From NCBI GenBank assembly GCA_019637635.1, contig JAHBVI010000002.1:1-64000 (forward strand): 64,000 nt of DNA. The letters are read 5' to 3'. The stretch is from Anaerolineae bacterium. GTDB taxonomy: Bacteria; Chloroflexota; Anaerolineae; Promineifilales; Promineifilaceae. Position numbers and translations under genes: made by a program. Below, piece by piece: positions 7,316 through 16,605 of this stretch; position 1 is the stretch's first letter, and each line of letters begins with the position of its first letter. The notes under the pieces are model-generated. The model was not told where the DNA came from. It made no database searches and was given only the letters and a program-made list of their open reading frames with translations.

Positions 7316-8545
7316 CTATTTTTTTGCCCATGTAGACAAAAAGACGGCCGTTATCAACCCCACAACCAGCCAGGGAATAAAAGCCATTCTCGTTCCCCAA
7401 ACCGTATTGTCCACGAGACCATGAAGCAACATACCGATAAAGCCGGCCAAACTACCGGCAATAATGGCTACCAACCCCTTATCCTGACACCGCCGAACCA
7501 ACTGCAACGCCCGGCTGCCCATATATAGGGTAAGCAAAACCAGAGAACTATAGGCAATAAGGCCAAACAGCCCTAAATCCACGGCTATTTGCAAGAACAA
7601 GTTGTGGGTACCGGGGTTGGTATTGGGCGGAAATGGGTAGAGGCGGCTGGCGACATCGTTGAATGTGCCCATGCCCGCACCAGTAAAGGGGAAATCGGCA
7701 ATCATAATGCTCGCTATGCGCCATACGTGAAGACGGAAAGCCATAGTGCTGGTGTCGGTTATTTCTTGGTGGGCGGTGGGGGTTACGGCCGTTGCCAACC
7801 AGATGGCGCCAATAAAAGCAAGGAGGGTGAATAAAACGGCCGTCTTTCGCCAAGACATCCACCACAATAACAGAATGATGCTGGCCGCGGCCGCCAGATA
7901 ACCACCACGGGATCGGGTGAGAAGAAAAGCGATGCCCATGAGCAGGGAGGCGGCAGCAGCTAAGGTGAACGGCACGCCTTTACCTTTTGCCTGATTGGGC
8001 CAATAGGCTAAACAAAGAGCGACGGCCAAAGGCAAAAGCAGCAGTAGTAATGTGGCCATAATGTTCGGATGAACCGAATCGGAGAGAATGGGCGGGGGGA
8101 GATGGGCATATACCGTATCTGGCACAAGACCGGTTTTGTTCAAATGCCAATTCACAATAAAGGGAGCAGCGAGTGCCAGACAGACGCCTATCACAACGAG
8201 CGCCCAGGCGGTGATGTGATATTGATATGGCGTTTGTGCCCAAAACACCAGTGCGTAAAGGATGACCACACTGGCGAATATACCCAGAGCCAGGTTAAGT
8301 GTTACATTGGGGGAAGCGGAAACGGATACGGAGAGTACGGCCGTGAGTAAGAGCAAAAGGATGGGCCAGTCAATGGGTGTACGGCGTGGGCGACCTGTAT
8401 TAGAAATGAACAGGTAGATGAGACCTGCCAAAATAATGGCCCAACTAACAAGATGAGACCCGGCAAGGTTGACGGCGGCTCCCCCCAGAATAACCAACGC
8501 AATGCCTGGAAATGGTTTTACTTTCAACCACCATTTAGAAAGCAC
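7316..8545 (-). CDS. O-antigen ligase/polymerase family membrane protein
   Basis: This 409-residue polytopic protein has roughly 10-12 membrane helices and the Wzy_C/WaaL signature. Examples are LLTRSRGGYLAAAASIILLL in the middle, then a large loop with FTGAGMGTFNDVASRLYP and GTHNLFLQIAVDLGLFGLIAY. Such enzymes join lipid-linked glycan to an acceptor or polymerise repeat units on the outer face of the cytoplasmic membrane. The GTG start overlaps the end of the sugar-transferase gene by 11 nt. It is the last gene of the polysaccharide locus. Whether it ligates or polymerises cannot be told; a second polymerase-like gene lies at 13.8-15.2 kb. Confidence 0.88.
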   Translation of the reverse strand: MLSKWWLKVKPFPGIALVILGGAAVNLAGSHLVSWAIILAGLIYLFISNTGRPRRTPIDWPILLLLLTAVLSVSVSASPNVTLNLALGIFASVVILYALVFWAQTPYQYHITAWALVVIGVCLALAAPFIVNWHLNKTGLVPDTVYAHLPPPILSDSVHPNIMATLLLLLLPLAVALCLAYWPNQAKGKGVPFTLAAAASLLMGIAFLLTRSRGGYLAAAASIILLLWWMSWRKTAVLFTLLAFIGAIWLATAVTPTAHQEITDTSTMAFRLHVWRIASIMIADFPFTGAGMGTFNDVASRLYPFPPNTNPGTHNLFLQIAVDLGLFGLIAYSSLVLLTLYMGSRALQLVRRCQDKGLVAIIAGSLAGFIGMLLHGLVDNTVWGTRMAFIPWLVVGLITAVFLSTWAKK

Positions 8546-9098
8546 CCTTGCCTCTCAAGACAACCCAGGGGGTTTTCAGCAAGATGAAGATATCCATCCA
8601 TAGGGAGTAGTTTTGCACGTAGTAGAGATCGTCTTCGGTGTGGAGGTGCATGGGTTTGTCGGAACGGCCGTTGACCTGCCACCAACCGGTCATGCCCTGG
8701 GGAACAGCAAAACGTTTACGCTGCCAGGGTTCGTAGCGTTCTACCAGCCAGGGCAGTTCCGGGCGTGGCCCCACCAGGCTCATGTCCCCCTTGAGAACAT
8801 TCAATAGCTGCGGCAGTTCGTCCAGGCTGGCCCGACGTAAAAAATGGCCTACACGGGTCACGCGTGGGTCATCTGGTCGTTTGAAAAGGATCTGGCCCTG
8901 ACTGTTGACCTCGGTCATTTGGGCTAAAAGTTGGTCCGCCTTGGGAATCATGGTGCGGAATTTGTACATGTGGAAGGGACGGCCGTTTTCACCAACCCGT
9001 TTATGCCGGTAAAAGATGGGGCCGGGCGAATCGAGTTTAATCAACAGGGCAATGACGTAGCCAATAAGGGCAGCAAAGCAAGATGGAAATGCCGGCAA
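8535..9098 (-). CDS. Polyprenyl-phosphate sugar transferase, C-terminal catalytic part (frameshifted from N part)
   Basis: This frame carries the conserved catalytic half of bacterial sugar transferases (WbaP/WcaJ type): [59 protein letters not shown] and [14 protein letters not shown]. It transfers a sugar-1-phosphate to undecaprenyl phosphate, the first step of repeat-unit assembly. The N-terminal half of the same protein lies in another frame at 9037-9945, and the two overlap near 9063. One extra base after the codons for LLCC would account for the split. It is either a sequencing error or a real inactivating mutation. The apparent start codon here is probably not used. Confidence 0.85.
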   Translation of the reverse strand: MPAFPSCFAALIGYVIALLIKLDSPGPIFYRHKRVGENGRPFHMYKFRTMIPKADQLLAQMTEVNSQGQILFKRPDDPRVTRVGHFLRRASLDELPQLLNVLKGDMSLVGPRPELPWLVERYEPWQRKRFAVPQGMTGWWQVNGRSDKPMHLHTEDDLYYVQNYSLWMDIFILLKTPWVVLRGKGAF

Positions 9099-9945
9099 TA
9101 ATCAGATCAAAGGTGCGTTTCACGAATCGCTGCACTTCATTGAGCGCCGGGTCACGCAAGTTGATCATGGGCACACCGCCAAAATCATCTATGGAGGCCC
9201 GATAAAGGGCCAGGCTGAAATAATCGGGCACCACCCGCACCTGAACGGGTAAATCGTGTAAATCGAGGGCAAGTTGGTTGACACGGCCGTAGGCATACCT
9301 GGGCAGGGCGATAACCACATCATCAATTTGTTGTCGTTGAACCACTGGGCGAACATCGGCCAACCGGCCCAACAGAGGCGCTGCCTGTTCGTGTTTTTCC
9401 GGGTCATCATCCAGGAAACCAATCAGGTCTAGCCCTGTCCAGCGATACTCAACAATCATCTGCGCCAGACGTTGACCGGTTTTACCGGCGCCAACCACCA
9501 GGACACGCCGGGGATGGATGGGAGAACGCCCCATCTTGAAACTCAGCCGCATGATGACTCGCCAGGATAAAAGCAAAAAAAGGTCAATGAGGACAAACGT
9601 CACGAGCAACCAACGGGAAAAATTGCGGAACCCCAGATACAGCACCCCAGCAAAAATGAGGGTCGCCACCCCAACGGCCAATGTGACCGCTTGAAATTCA
9701 TCCGCTGCCTTATAAATGCGACGCGGATCATAAACGGAGGTGATGAGGAATGTGCCACCCCAAATGATGGGCACAACGACAAACAGAATGGTTGGTATGT
9801 CAATCGCAAGTACGGGGACAAGAAAAGGGAAGGTGGTAGGCAGGTACGGCCGTGCAGCCTTGGCTAATAACAAAGCAAATAACGTCAGCCCTAAATCCAG
9901 CAAAATGGAAACAACAGCATAATTCACTGTGTGTCGTCGCAGCAT
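9037..9945 (-). CDS. Polyprenyl-phosphate sugar transferase, N-terminal membrane and CoA-binding-like part
   Basis: The first 140 residues hold four membrane helices. A Rossmann-like domain follows (RRVLVVGAGKTGQRLAQMIVEYRW, about residues 145-165), as in long polyprenyl glycosylphosphotransferases. The frame then enters the catalytic domain ([25 protein letters not shown]) and runs off-frame to a stop at 9037. The catalytic remainder is in the +1 frame (8535-9098). The ATG has GGAGGAAGGT just upstream. The combined protein would have about 465 residues, normal for the family. If the frameshift is real, this initiating transferase is broken. Confidence 0.85.
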   Translation of the reverse strand: MLRRHTVNYAVVSILLDLGLTLFALLLAKAARPYLPTTFPFLVPVLAIDIPTILFVVVPIIWGGTFLITSVYDPRRIYKAADEFQAVTLAVGVATLIFAGVLYLGFRNFSRWLLVTFVLIDLFLLLSWRVIMRLSFKMGRSPIHPRRVLVVGAGKTGQRLAQMIVEYRWTGLDLIGFLDDDPEKHEQAAPLLGRLADVRPVVQRQQIDDVVIALPRYAYGRVNQLALDLHDLPVQVRVVPDYFSLALYRASIDDFGGVPMINLRDPALNEVQRFVKRTFDLIIAGISILLCCPYWLRHCPVD

Positions 9946-10121
9946 ACCTTCCTCCGTTCATTTCCCCAAATTACACATGGTACTAAACTCCTACATTCTC
10001 AGGGGAATCTTATCACAAGGCGAATACCATGCAATCAACGCCACTTAATGCAGTTACAGCTTTTGTGTCTGCTCCGCTACCCCTTCCACAAGGCAAACCA
10101 ATGTGGCCTGTACCACATAAC

Positions 10122-11255
10122 TCAATGCTGCGGTGGTCGGTCTGACAATGGCAATTGGCATACTTCATAAAACAGACGTTCATATGCATCTGCTACGGAC
10201 GTCCACGTATAATGGGATTGGGATCGTTGCCATGCCAATTGGCTATAAGCGTTCACTAAATCAGGGTTCGTTATCAGGTGGCTTAATACACTTCGCAAAT
10301 GACCACCACCAGCCTGACCATCATAAGCAAAACCAGCTTCCCCAATAGTTTCCAGATTTTCTGGCGTGTTATGAGCGATTACACAATTCTTAAAAGCCAT
10401 TGCCTCAACCAATGCTGGATGCGTACCGCCAACTCCAGAGGTTTCCACAAAAATGAGCGCATTAGACCCTAATTCAAGATAGCCTTTCCCAAATACATAA
10501 CCAGTAAATATTATCCTCTCATCACCCTCAGCGAGCTTTTTGAGGGATTTGATATATTCTTCAGCGTAAGGGGCATCGCCAACGATCACACATTTCAGAT
10601 TTGTGTTTAGACCGCGAAAAGCTTCAATAAGATGGTGGGCACAATTTTCAGGGACTAAACGACCGACAAACAGAATATATTGATTTGGTTGCAACCCAAA
10701 CGCAGTCAGTGTTTCTCCTGGAGGAATAATTTCCACATCAGAACCGTAGGGAATATACGGAGGTTTGTTGTTAAACCGATCTAAATAATACCCTTGTACA
10801 ACCTGCGAATCAGTTAAATATTGTGTTGGCAATTTTGTTGCCAGATATTCGGCGAATTGGATATATTTCTTCGCAAAGGTAGGCCATTTTTCTCGTTTCC
10901 AGTCCAATCCATCTACATTGAGCAATGTTTTAGTTCCTACCAGACGTGGAATCCAAGTAATCGGACTGTTACCAGCAATAAAATAAAGAGCGATGTCATA
11001 TTTGTGCCCCAAGGCATGGAGGGACGACAAGAACGAGTGAACAATGGTGTCCAGGTATTTGTTAGTTACCGTGGGGAGTTTTACTAATCTCATTCCTTTA
11101 TAAAAGTCACCTTCATAAGTTATGTGATGGGTTCGGCAGTAAACGGTGACTTCATGGCCGCGTTCGACCAGTCGTTGACCGAGTTGCTCAACGCAAGTTT
11201 CAAAGCCGCTGTAACTGGCGGGGATGCCTCTGGTACCTAACAAAGCGATTTTCAA
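10122..11255 (-). CDS. Glycosyltransferase family 4 (GT-B) with DUF1972-type N terminus
   Basis: The 377-residue protein begins MKIALLGTRGIPASYSGFET, the hallmark of DUF1972 glycosyltransferases. The C-terminal GT4 domain includes YILFVGRLVPENCAHHLIEAF (about residue 195 on) and VETSGVGGTHPALVEAMAFKNCVIA, with the Glu-rich donor-binding region. It would add a sugar from a nucleotide donor to the lipid-linked repeat unit on the cytoplasmic face. It lies between the acyltransferase and the sugar-transferase genes in the locus. This gene and its neighbours up to 15.5 kb look AT-richer and lack the ACGGCCGT octamer. Donor and linkage are unknown. Confidence 0.9.
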   Translation of the reverse strand: MKIALLGTRGIPASYSGFETCVEQLGQRLVERGHEVTVYCRTHHITYEGDFYKGMRLVKLPTVTNKYLDTIVHSFLSSLHALGHKYDIALYFIAGNSPITWIPRLVGTKTLLNVDGLDWKREKWPTFAKKYIQFAEYLATKLPTQYLTDSQVVQGYYLDRFNNKPPYIPYGSDVEIIPPGETLTAFGLQPNQYILFVGRLVPENCAHHLIEAFRGLNTNLKCVIVGDAPYAEEYIKSLKKLAEGDERIIFTGYVFGKGYLELGSNALIFVETSGVGGTHPALVEAMAFKNCVIAHNTPENLETIGEAGFAYDGQAGGGHLRSVLSHLITNPDLVNAYSQLAWQRSQSHYTWTSVADAYERLFYEVCQLPLSDRPPQH

Positions 11256-11282
11256 TCTATCACCTCATAGTCAGTATGTTGT

Positions 11283-12008
11283 TCAGTCAGTACGGGTTTT
11301 GATCGGACGAGCAGGCACACCGGCCACAACAGAGTTGGTTGGTACATTTTTTGTCACAACGCTGCCGGCGGCAATGACTGAACCTTGACCAATGTGCACA
11401 CCATCTAAAATAATGCTGCCTGCACCGATCCAACAATCATCTTCAATAACAATACCTTGTCGGCTTTCACCTTGTAATCGAATCGGGCTTCTGCTGTCAC
11501 TATAGAGATGGTTCTCAGCATGCAGGCTGACCCGTGGTCCCATGAGTACGTCGGCTCCGATCTGGATACCGCCTTGCGCCCCGATAAACGAATAAGCGCC
11601 AATAGCCGAATTATCGCCAATGGTTAGTCCAACACCCAGATTTCGAATGACCCCGGTGCATTGGATGGTAGTGAATCTGGCAATGGTGACGTTGTTCCCT
11701 AAGATTACACCATCACGCGATAAGGCATCTATCGTAACATAATCCTCAATGACAACGCTGCGTCCTATGGAAATAAGCTGAGCTTGATATAAGGAAACAG
11801 CCTTGCCAATAAACAGCTTCCCATCGCAATGTCGCAACCATAAACCACGCAAACTTCCCCGCAACAGAGCAATGCCTCGATAACACAAAACTTTCATAAG
11901 CGCATGTCCAGAAAGGTTCTTATCCAGCATATAATTCTGGTCATGTTTCAAGTTTTGGATCACTCTTTCAACAAAAGCAGAAAACGCCACAATCTTTTCA
12001 CCTCTCAT
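11283..12008 (-). CDS. Hexapeptide-repeat O-acyltransferase
   Basis: The 241-residue protein is rich in hexapeptide repeats of a left-handed beta-helix, from about residue 75 (SIGRSVVIEDYVTIDALS) to the end (IEDDCWIGAGSIILDGVHIG, VIAAGSVVTKNVPTNSVVAG). The active-site His of this acetyltransferase class is likely in LHAENHLYSD. It would acetylate a sugar of the surface glycan or its precursor using acetyl-CoA. Its start overlaps the end of the upstream gene by 11 nt, indicating one transcript. The family is certain; the target sugar is not. Confidence 0.9.
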   Translation of the reverse strand: MRGEKIVAFSAFVERVIQNLKHDQNYMLDKNLSGHALMKVLCYRGIALLRGSLRGLWLRHCDGKLFIGKAVSLYQAQLISIGRSVVIEDYVTIDALSRDGVILGNNVTIARFTTIQCTGVIRNLGVGLTIGDNSAIGAYSFIGAQGGIQIGADVLMGPRVSLHAENHLYSDSRSPIRLQGESRQGIVIEDDCWIGAGSIILDGVHIGQGSVIAAGSVVTKNVPTNSVVAGVPARPIKTRTD

Positions 12009-13812
12009 TGCGCAAGGCTATCATTGCTTCAGCTACACGCTTTGCACTTTGACCATCTACCTCAAACAAGTAGTGATGGACAAGCTCTTGACGACCAAAA
12101 GCATAAGGGTCTGTGCCTTCAAATTGTTGGTAATGATAAATATCTGCCAAAACTTGACATAATTCAGTGGCGTTTGTGACTTTGGCGACTGCACTAGACT
12201 GGGCATACAATGGATCAATAGCGGAATCTCTCTCTTGGAGAACAAGGACGGGCTTGTCAAAAGCCATTGCTTCAATGCCAACGGTCGATCCCTGAATAAT
12301 AACCGCATCAACGATATTTAACATATTATAAAGAGGCTCCTGCACTGATGAAACAACTACGCGCTCTCGCTCATGCACTTTATCGGAAATCCAGGTTAGC
12401 TGCTGAATTCCCGGGTGTGGGCGAATGATCAGATGACACCAAGAGAGATGCTCTAGTGCCTCTAGCAGTATTTGCAAAACACGATCGTTTGCAGATTTTG
12501 GGATCGGGTCCATCGCCCATAATAACCAAAATTCATTCATTTTTAGGTTTAATCGCGTACAGAGAACCTCGCGCGTTAATGTGAGAGGAGTATTCACAAG
12601 GGCATCGAGACGTGGTTGCCCCGTAATCACCAAGCGGTCATGTGCGACACCTTGATCAACCATCCACTTAGCACTCATCTCACCCCAAGCAGCAAACTTC
12701 GTTGCGTATAGTGGCACATATCCCCACTCACCCATAGTAGCCCCATGCTGGATTACTAATGAGGGAACCCCGAGTTGATTAGCCACCAAAGTGTAGAGGC
12801 GTCCTCCGTGATGCGCATCGGTAACTAATAGCAGTGAGTTTATTGCCCTTTCGATAAATAGTTGTTGCGCACCAGCGATCTCTATGGCTACCAGTGGAAA
12901 GACCCATTTAAAGAGATGCTGCACTTTATCCTTTGCCATTGCACCCAAATATTTTCCTTTATACTGTAGCGCCTGTGGTAGATATGCTTGATATGCCCGG
13001 TAACGATCTAAAAATAATTTTTGCGTCTGCCGAAAGCAATAAATATGTTGCCAGAGGAAATCTGTTTGATAGATTACTTCACGGTTACTCCGTACAGCAC
13101 GTTGTTGATGGCGGGGATCTAGTAATAAGATGCCCGCAGAAGGGAAAAATTCTAAAACTGGGAAAACCGAATCTGCTAGATAAGCAGCAGGTTGTTCCAA
13201 CAAGGCTAATACATCTATCACCGGGTTGTTTTTGTCATATGGAGTACGTCTACTACCGTATCTGAACTTACTGAAAATAAGCGCAAAAAGACGAACATAG
13301 CGATCAATGTGCTTTTCCTTCAAGTGTTGGCGCACAGTTTCCATATCCATCTTCCTCCGATTTTTTACTCGGGAAGCGAAGGAAGGTTGGAGACATTTAA
13401 TATGGGCTTCTGTTTGCCAAAAGCCTTGTAAGAGTTGGGCGATTTGTTTATTTTTAGATGTGGCCAAATATATTTCATCCGGTTTTGTCAAATCTAAAAC
13501 TCGTTTTAGCGCTTCAATCTGCTCAAATAAATCTCGCCAGTAGTACCACAGCTCAATCTCCAATATCTTGCCAATTGAAATATCTTGGTACAAAGTGTAG
13601 TCCTTGTTTAGAACTGTGTACCATTCTTGAGTAAATTTATAAGCTTGCTCCCAAATGCTCCATATATCGTCAGTGGTGAGGAATGACTCAATGGTGGAGT
13701 CTCCTTCTCCTCTAGAGCTATCCAGATTATAAATGTTAGCATGGAGATAATTAGCCCACTTGTTTACTTCATTGGCTTGAAAATGGTTGTTGGCAATGAT
13801 GATTCTTTTCAT
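11998..13812 (-). CDS. GT-B-fold surface polysaccharide transferase (capsule/CDP-glycerol transferase-like)
   Basis: The protein has 604 residues. The C-terminal half (about 330-600) shows VPSLVIQHGATMGEWGYVPL, DRLVITGQPRLDALV, CHLIIRPHPGIQQL and VIIQGSTVGIEAMAFDKPVLVL. These are the landmarks of capsule-synthesis and CDP-glycerol glycerophosphotransferase-like GT-B enzymes. The N-terminal third is variable and begins KRIIIANNHFQANEVNKWANYL. It overlaps the upstream polymerase gene by 4 nt. A related but diverged protein is encoded at 16606-17973, so the locus has two such enzymes. Possible roles are nonulosonic-acid or glycerol-phosphate transfer; the sequence does not decide. Confidence 0.75.
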   Translation of the reverse strand: MKRIIIANNHFQANEVNKWANYLHANIYNLDSSRGEGDSTIESFLTTDDIWSIWEQAYKFTQEWYTVLNKDYTLYQDISIGKILEIELWYYWRDLFEQIEALKRVLDLTKPDEIYLATSKNKQIAQLLQGFWQTEAHIKCLQPSFASRVKNRRKMDMETVRQHLKEKHIDRYVRLFALIFSKFRYGSRRTPYDKNNPVIDVLALLEQPAAYLADSVFPVLEFFPSAGILLLDPRHQQRAVRSNREVIYQTDFLWQHIYCFRQTQKLFLDRYRAYQAYLPQALQYKGKYLGAMAKDKVQHLFKWVFPLVAIEIAGAQQLFIERAINSLLLVTDAHHGGRLYTLVANQLGVPSLVIQHGATMGEWGYVPLYATKFAAWGEMSAKWMVDQGVAHDRLVITGQPRLDALVNTPLTLTREVLCTRLNLKMNEFWLLWAMDPIPKSANDRVLQILLEALEHLSWCHLIIRPHPGIQQLTWISDKVHERERVVVSSVQEPLYNMLNIVDAVIIQGSTVGIEAMAFDKPVLVLQERDSAIDPLYAQSSAVAKVTNATELCQVLADIYHYQQFEGTDPYAFGRQELVHHYLFEVDGQSAKRVAEAMIALRNER

Positions 13813-15179
13813 GTTTGTGCTACTTTACGTTGTGGTGCAGTTTTAACTACCCGTAGCCGCACACATAGCTGATATAGAGCAAAGACAATGATGATTGGTA
13901 ACAGATCAAACATTAATACCAACATAACCCCACTGGCTGCAATACCAATGATAGAGGTGGAAATTAGTGAGACAAAAATCAATCGGGCAATTGTGATGGT
14001 TTGTGAATTTATCAGGCGGCGATATGAAGCACGTAATGCAAATCCCAACAGGCTCATTCCTACAACGATACCAGCCCACCCGAAGTTTGCATAAAACTCT
14101 CCAACAATTGTGGGGTCAACCGGACCAGGAGAACTTAATATCAATCCCATGTTTTCAACCAGCCAATAGCCAAAATGTTGTTGCGCGCCCGGAAGCAAAA
14201 CTTGGGCGCTAATAAGATAACTGGTGCCATAAAGGTAAGAGTGATCTTCAGGGAAAAAGCGCACTACCAAGTCCAATACATATAGATAACGGACAAAAAT
14301 AGACCAAATTGTGCGTCGAAGCATGAATTCAATATCTGCTGGTGTTTGAAAAAACTGTCCATACAGACGATAAAAACCTGCTGCACCAAGCAGAATGATG
14401 AGTGCGAAGATCAACATACCTAAGCTTCTTTTAGGTATGTGCGCATAACGGATGAAGTGATAAACAATAAACCCACTTAACATAACACGAACGGCTGGCA
14501 TGCGATATCCCACACCTACCAAAAGAAGTGAGGTAGTGATAAGCAGGCCACCTGCTAGCAACAAAAAATGCACTTTACGACGTTTGGCATTCATGCCTAC
14601 CAGGAAAGTTGTGCTAACGTTAAGAAAGGCAAAGCCTGCAATCAACAGGTATCCTAAGCCACTGACGGCTCCAACACGCAAGGTTTCAGCATTTTCTGCC
14701 AGGAATGGAATTGTCCCCACACGAGCATAATAAGTCAGAAGGAAGAAGAATCCAATAAGAAAAAAAACCCAAGCCCACCAATATTCCCGTTGGCTATAGG
14801 AATAATCAACCATAACCAAGCGCTTTAGCCTGAGTTTGTGATGCGGACTTGCAAGCAGATCGGCAAAGAGTGCCCCTCCCAGAAAAACAGTTAATCCTAA
14901 TAACACTGCTGCCAGGGTTGCTGCGTGCAAATCAAGGTTAAACCACTTAGTTCCTATAATCCCTACAACAACGAAGGTGACGTAACTAACTATAAACATT
15001 ATCACAGGATCGATCCAATTGGCCAGGTTGTAAAGACGATGTGAAACAAATAACAACAGAGAGCAAACCAGTAAAATAACCATCGCCCACAACAAATCGG
15101 CGTACCCATTTAGAGATGTCAACAAACCAGCAAGTGTGGCAATGAACAACACAAGATATCTTATTGATTTTTTGGGCAT
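13809..15179 (-). CDS. Wzy-like oligosaccharide repeat-unit polymerase
   Basis: A longer open frame reaches 15278, but I place the start at 15179. There TAATG joins the upstream flippase stop and this ATG, giving MPKKSIRYLVLFIATLAG and a 456-residue product. It has about 11-12 membrane helices and a large loop near FFPEDHSYLYGTSYLISAQVLLPGAQQHFG, then PGPVDPTIVGEFYANFGWAGIVVG, as in O-antigen polymerases. It would join repeat units on the outer membrane leaflet after flipping. Sequences of this family diverge strongly, so the call rests on topology, the motif around the loop and its place next to a Wzx-like gene. Confidence 0.8.
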   Translation of the reverse strand: MPKKSIRYLVLFIATLAGLLTSLNGYADLLWAMVILLVCSLLLFVSHRLYNLANWIDPVIMFIVSYVTFVVVGIIGTKWFNLDLHAATLAAVLLGLTVFLGGALFADLLASPHHKLRLKRLVMVDYSYSQREYWWAWVFFLIGFFFLLTYYARVGTIPFLAENAETLRVGAVSGLGYLLIAGFAFLNVSTTFLVGMNAKRRKVHFLLLAGGLLITTSLLLVGVGYRMPAVRVMLSGFIVYHFIRYAHIPKRSLGMLIFALIILLGAAGFYRLYGQFFQTPADIEFMLRRTIWSIFVRYLYVLDLVVRFFPEDHSYLYGTSYLISAQVLLPGAQQHFGYWLVENMGLILSSPGPVDPTIVGEFYANFGWAGIVVGMSLLGFALRASYRRLINSQTITIARLIFVSLISTSIIGIAASGVMLVLMFDLLPIIIVFALYQLCVRLRVVKTAPQRKVAQT

Positions 15180-16474
15180 TATTGGCCTCTTAAAATCCAT
15201 CTTCCTACACCAATGAGCAAGCATGTATAAAAGATATAGGAAGCTGCTGTGCCCAATGTTATCCCCTGCAATCCCCAACCTGCTTTAACGAGCAAGAAGC
15301 TGAAGATATAACTAACTACTATCGCGGTTGTCTGCACAACAAGGTAATACATTTGCTTATTTACAGTATTTAGAAAATTAGCTACTCCACCCGCTAATGG
15401 AATGAATGAAATCCCAACAAGCAAAATACGTGCTGGTCTAATTCCGATAACATAATCCGGTAATATAGCGTGAACTAAATATGGCAAAAGGAAGTATGTT
15501 GCCAGGATAACAGGAAGGGTAACGGCCGTTGCTATAAGCGACTGCTTGATTACTAAGGGCTTTAACGAGCGAATGTTGTGCGTTTCTCCATAGCGAAATG
15601 CCATCCGAGGATACATCTGCTGCCCAATGATCGCCGGGAATAAGCTCAAAACGCTGACGCACAATATTGCTAAGGTGTAATGCCCTAGTTGTGATACTCC
15701 TAAATACTTCAGAACGATCCAGCGATCAATAGTCGTAAACACACTGTATAGCAATCCCGCTAACATAATGGGAAAGCCAACCTTGATTAAAGGTTGTATT
15801 TTGGCCCAATCCATAGTAATAGATGGGCGAAAAGAAGTTGTTGAGGCGATTAGGACACACAGAAGCACGGCCGTGACTGCCTGCCCAACCACATAACCGG
15901 GCACATGCCAGATATAGGCCAGTGGTAGCGCAAGTAATGGTAACAAGATGGCGAAAGCAAACTGCTGTATGCTCATCAGGTGGAATCGGATCAAGCACTT
16001 GAGTCGCATCTGAAAAAACTGATACATCATCCAACTGGCAAATAACAATCCCATCCAGCGCAACGAAGTCTGAAAGCCTGGCTCTACCAGGGAAGTAAAC
16101 GAGATCAATGTAAGTACCCCCCCCCCACCAACTGTCACCAGTAAGGTGAACCAAAAGCTGCTGTGAATGAGGGATTCTGCAATTTCAGGGGCTTGCCGTC
16201 CCATGTAGATGGGAACATCCCGATTCATCCCATTAGGAACCCCTAGCGTCACGATAACGCCATACAAGAGTAGTAGATTGAGTGCGTTCCAGATGCCAAA
16301 TTCGTCCGGCCCAACCCAACGGGCAACCAGCAAATTGACTCCGAGGCGCGAAAATTGGAAAGCTATGGTAGCCGCTGCAAAAAACAGGAATTCACCAGCA
16401 AATCCATTTAACTGTTTCCTGGTTTCAGGTAATATTTGCCGAGTTCTGTAGATGGGTATCACTATTTTGCTCAA
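15179..16474 (-). CDS. Polysaccharide flippase (Wzx/MATE-like)
   Basis: The 431-residue protein has about 12 membrane helices and begins with the typical flippase segment GEFLFFAAATIAFQFSRLGVNLLVARWVGPDEFGIWNALNLL. It would flip undecaprenyl-diphosphate-linked repeat units. Its stop overlaps the polymerase start. A run of ten C (16117-16126; ten G on the coding strand) encodes the Gly run near residues 117-120. A tract this long is prone to slippage and would truncate the protein when out of frame. A second flippase is encoded at 18037-19500. The intergenic stretch 16475-16605 holds no feature I can support. Confidence 0.88.
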   Translation of the reverse strand: MSKIVIPIYRTRQILPETRKQLNGFAGEFLFFAAATIAFQFSRLGVNLLVARWVGPDEFGIWNALNLLLLYGVIVTLGVPNGMNRDVPIYMGRQAPEIAESLIHSSFWFTLLVTVGGGGVLTLISFTSLVEPGFQTSLRWMGLLFASWMMYQFFQMRLKCLIRFHLMSIQQFAFAILLPLLALPLAYIWHVPGYVVGQAVTAVLLCVLIASTTSFRPSITMDWAKIQPLIKVGFPIMLAGLLYSVFTTIDRWIVLKYLGVSQLGHYTLAILCVSVLSLFPAIIGQQMYPRMAFRYGETHNIRSLKPLVIKQSLIATAVTLPVILATYFLLPYLVHAILPDYVIGIRPARILLVGISFIPLAGGVANFLNTVNKQMYYLVVQTTAIVVSYIFSFLLVKAGWGLQGITLGTAASYIFYTCLLIGVGRWILRGQ

Positions 16475-16605
16475 ATTTCTGATTCCTAAACGAGTGATGT
16501 TTTTTTGTAAACCCGCATACCGCTATTAGTTTTTAATGCGCCCTATAAGCTGACAAAAACAAAAATGGGGAGACAAGGTGACTACTTTTTTCCATCGTCA
16601 ACCTG

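Noticed and set aside
9037-9098. Programmed frameshift in the polyprenyl sugar transferase
   Set aside because: No slippery heptamer or other recoding signal is visible at the junction; a base error or mutation is simpler.
13809-15278. Longer start of the polymerase gene at 15278
   Set aside because: It would overlap the flippase by 100 nt; the TAATG junction at 15179 gives a natural coupled start.
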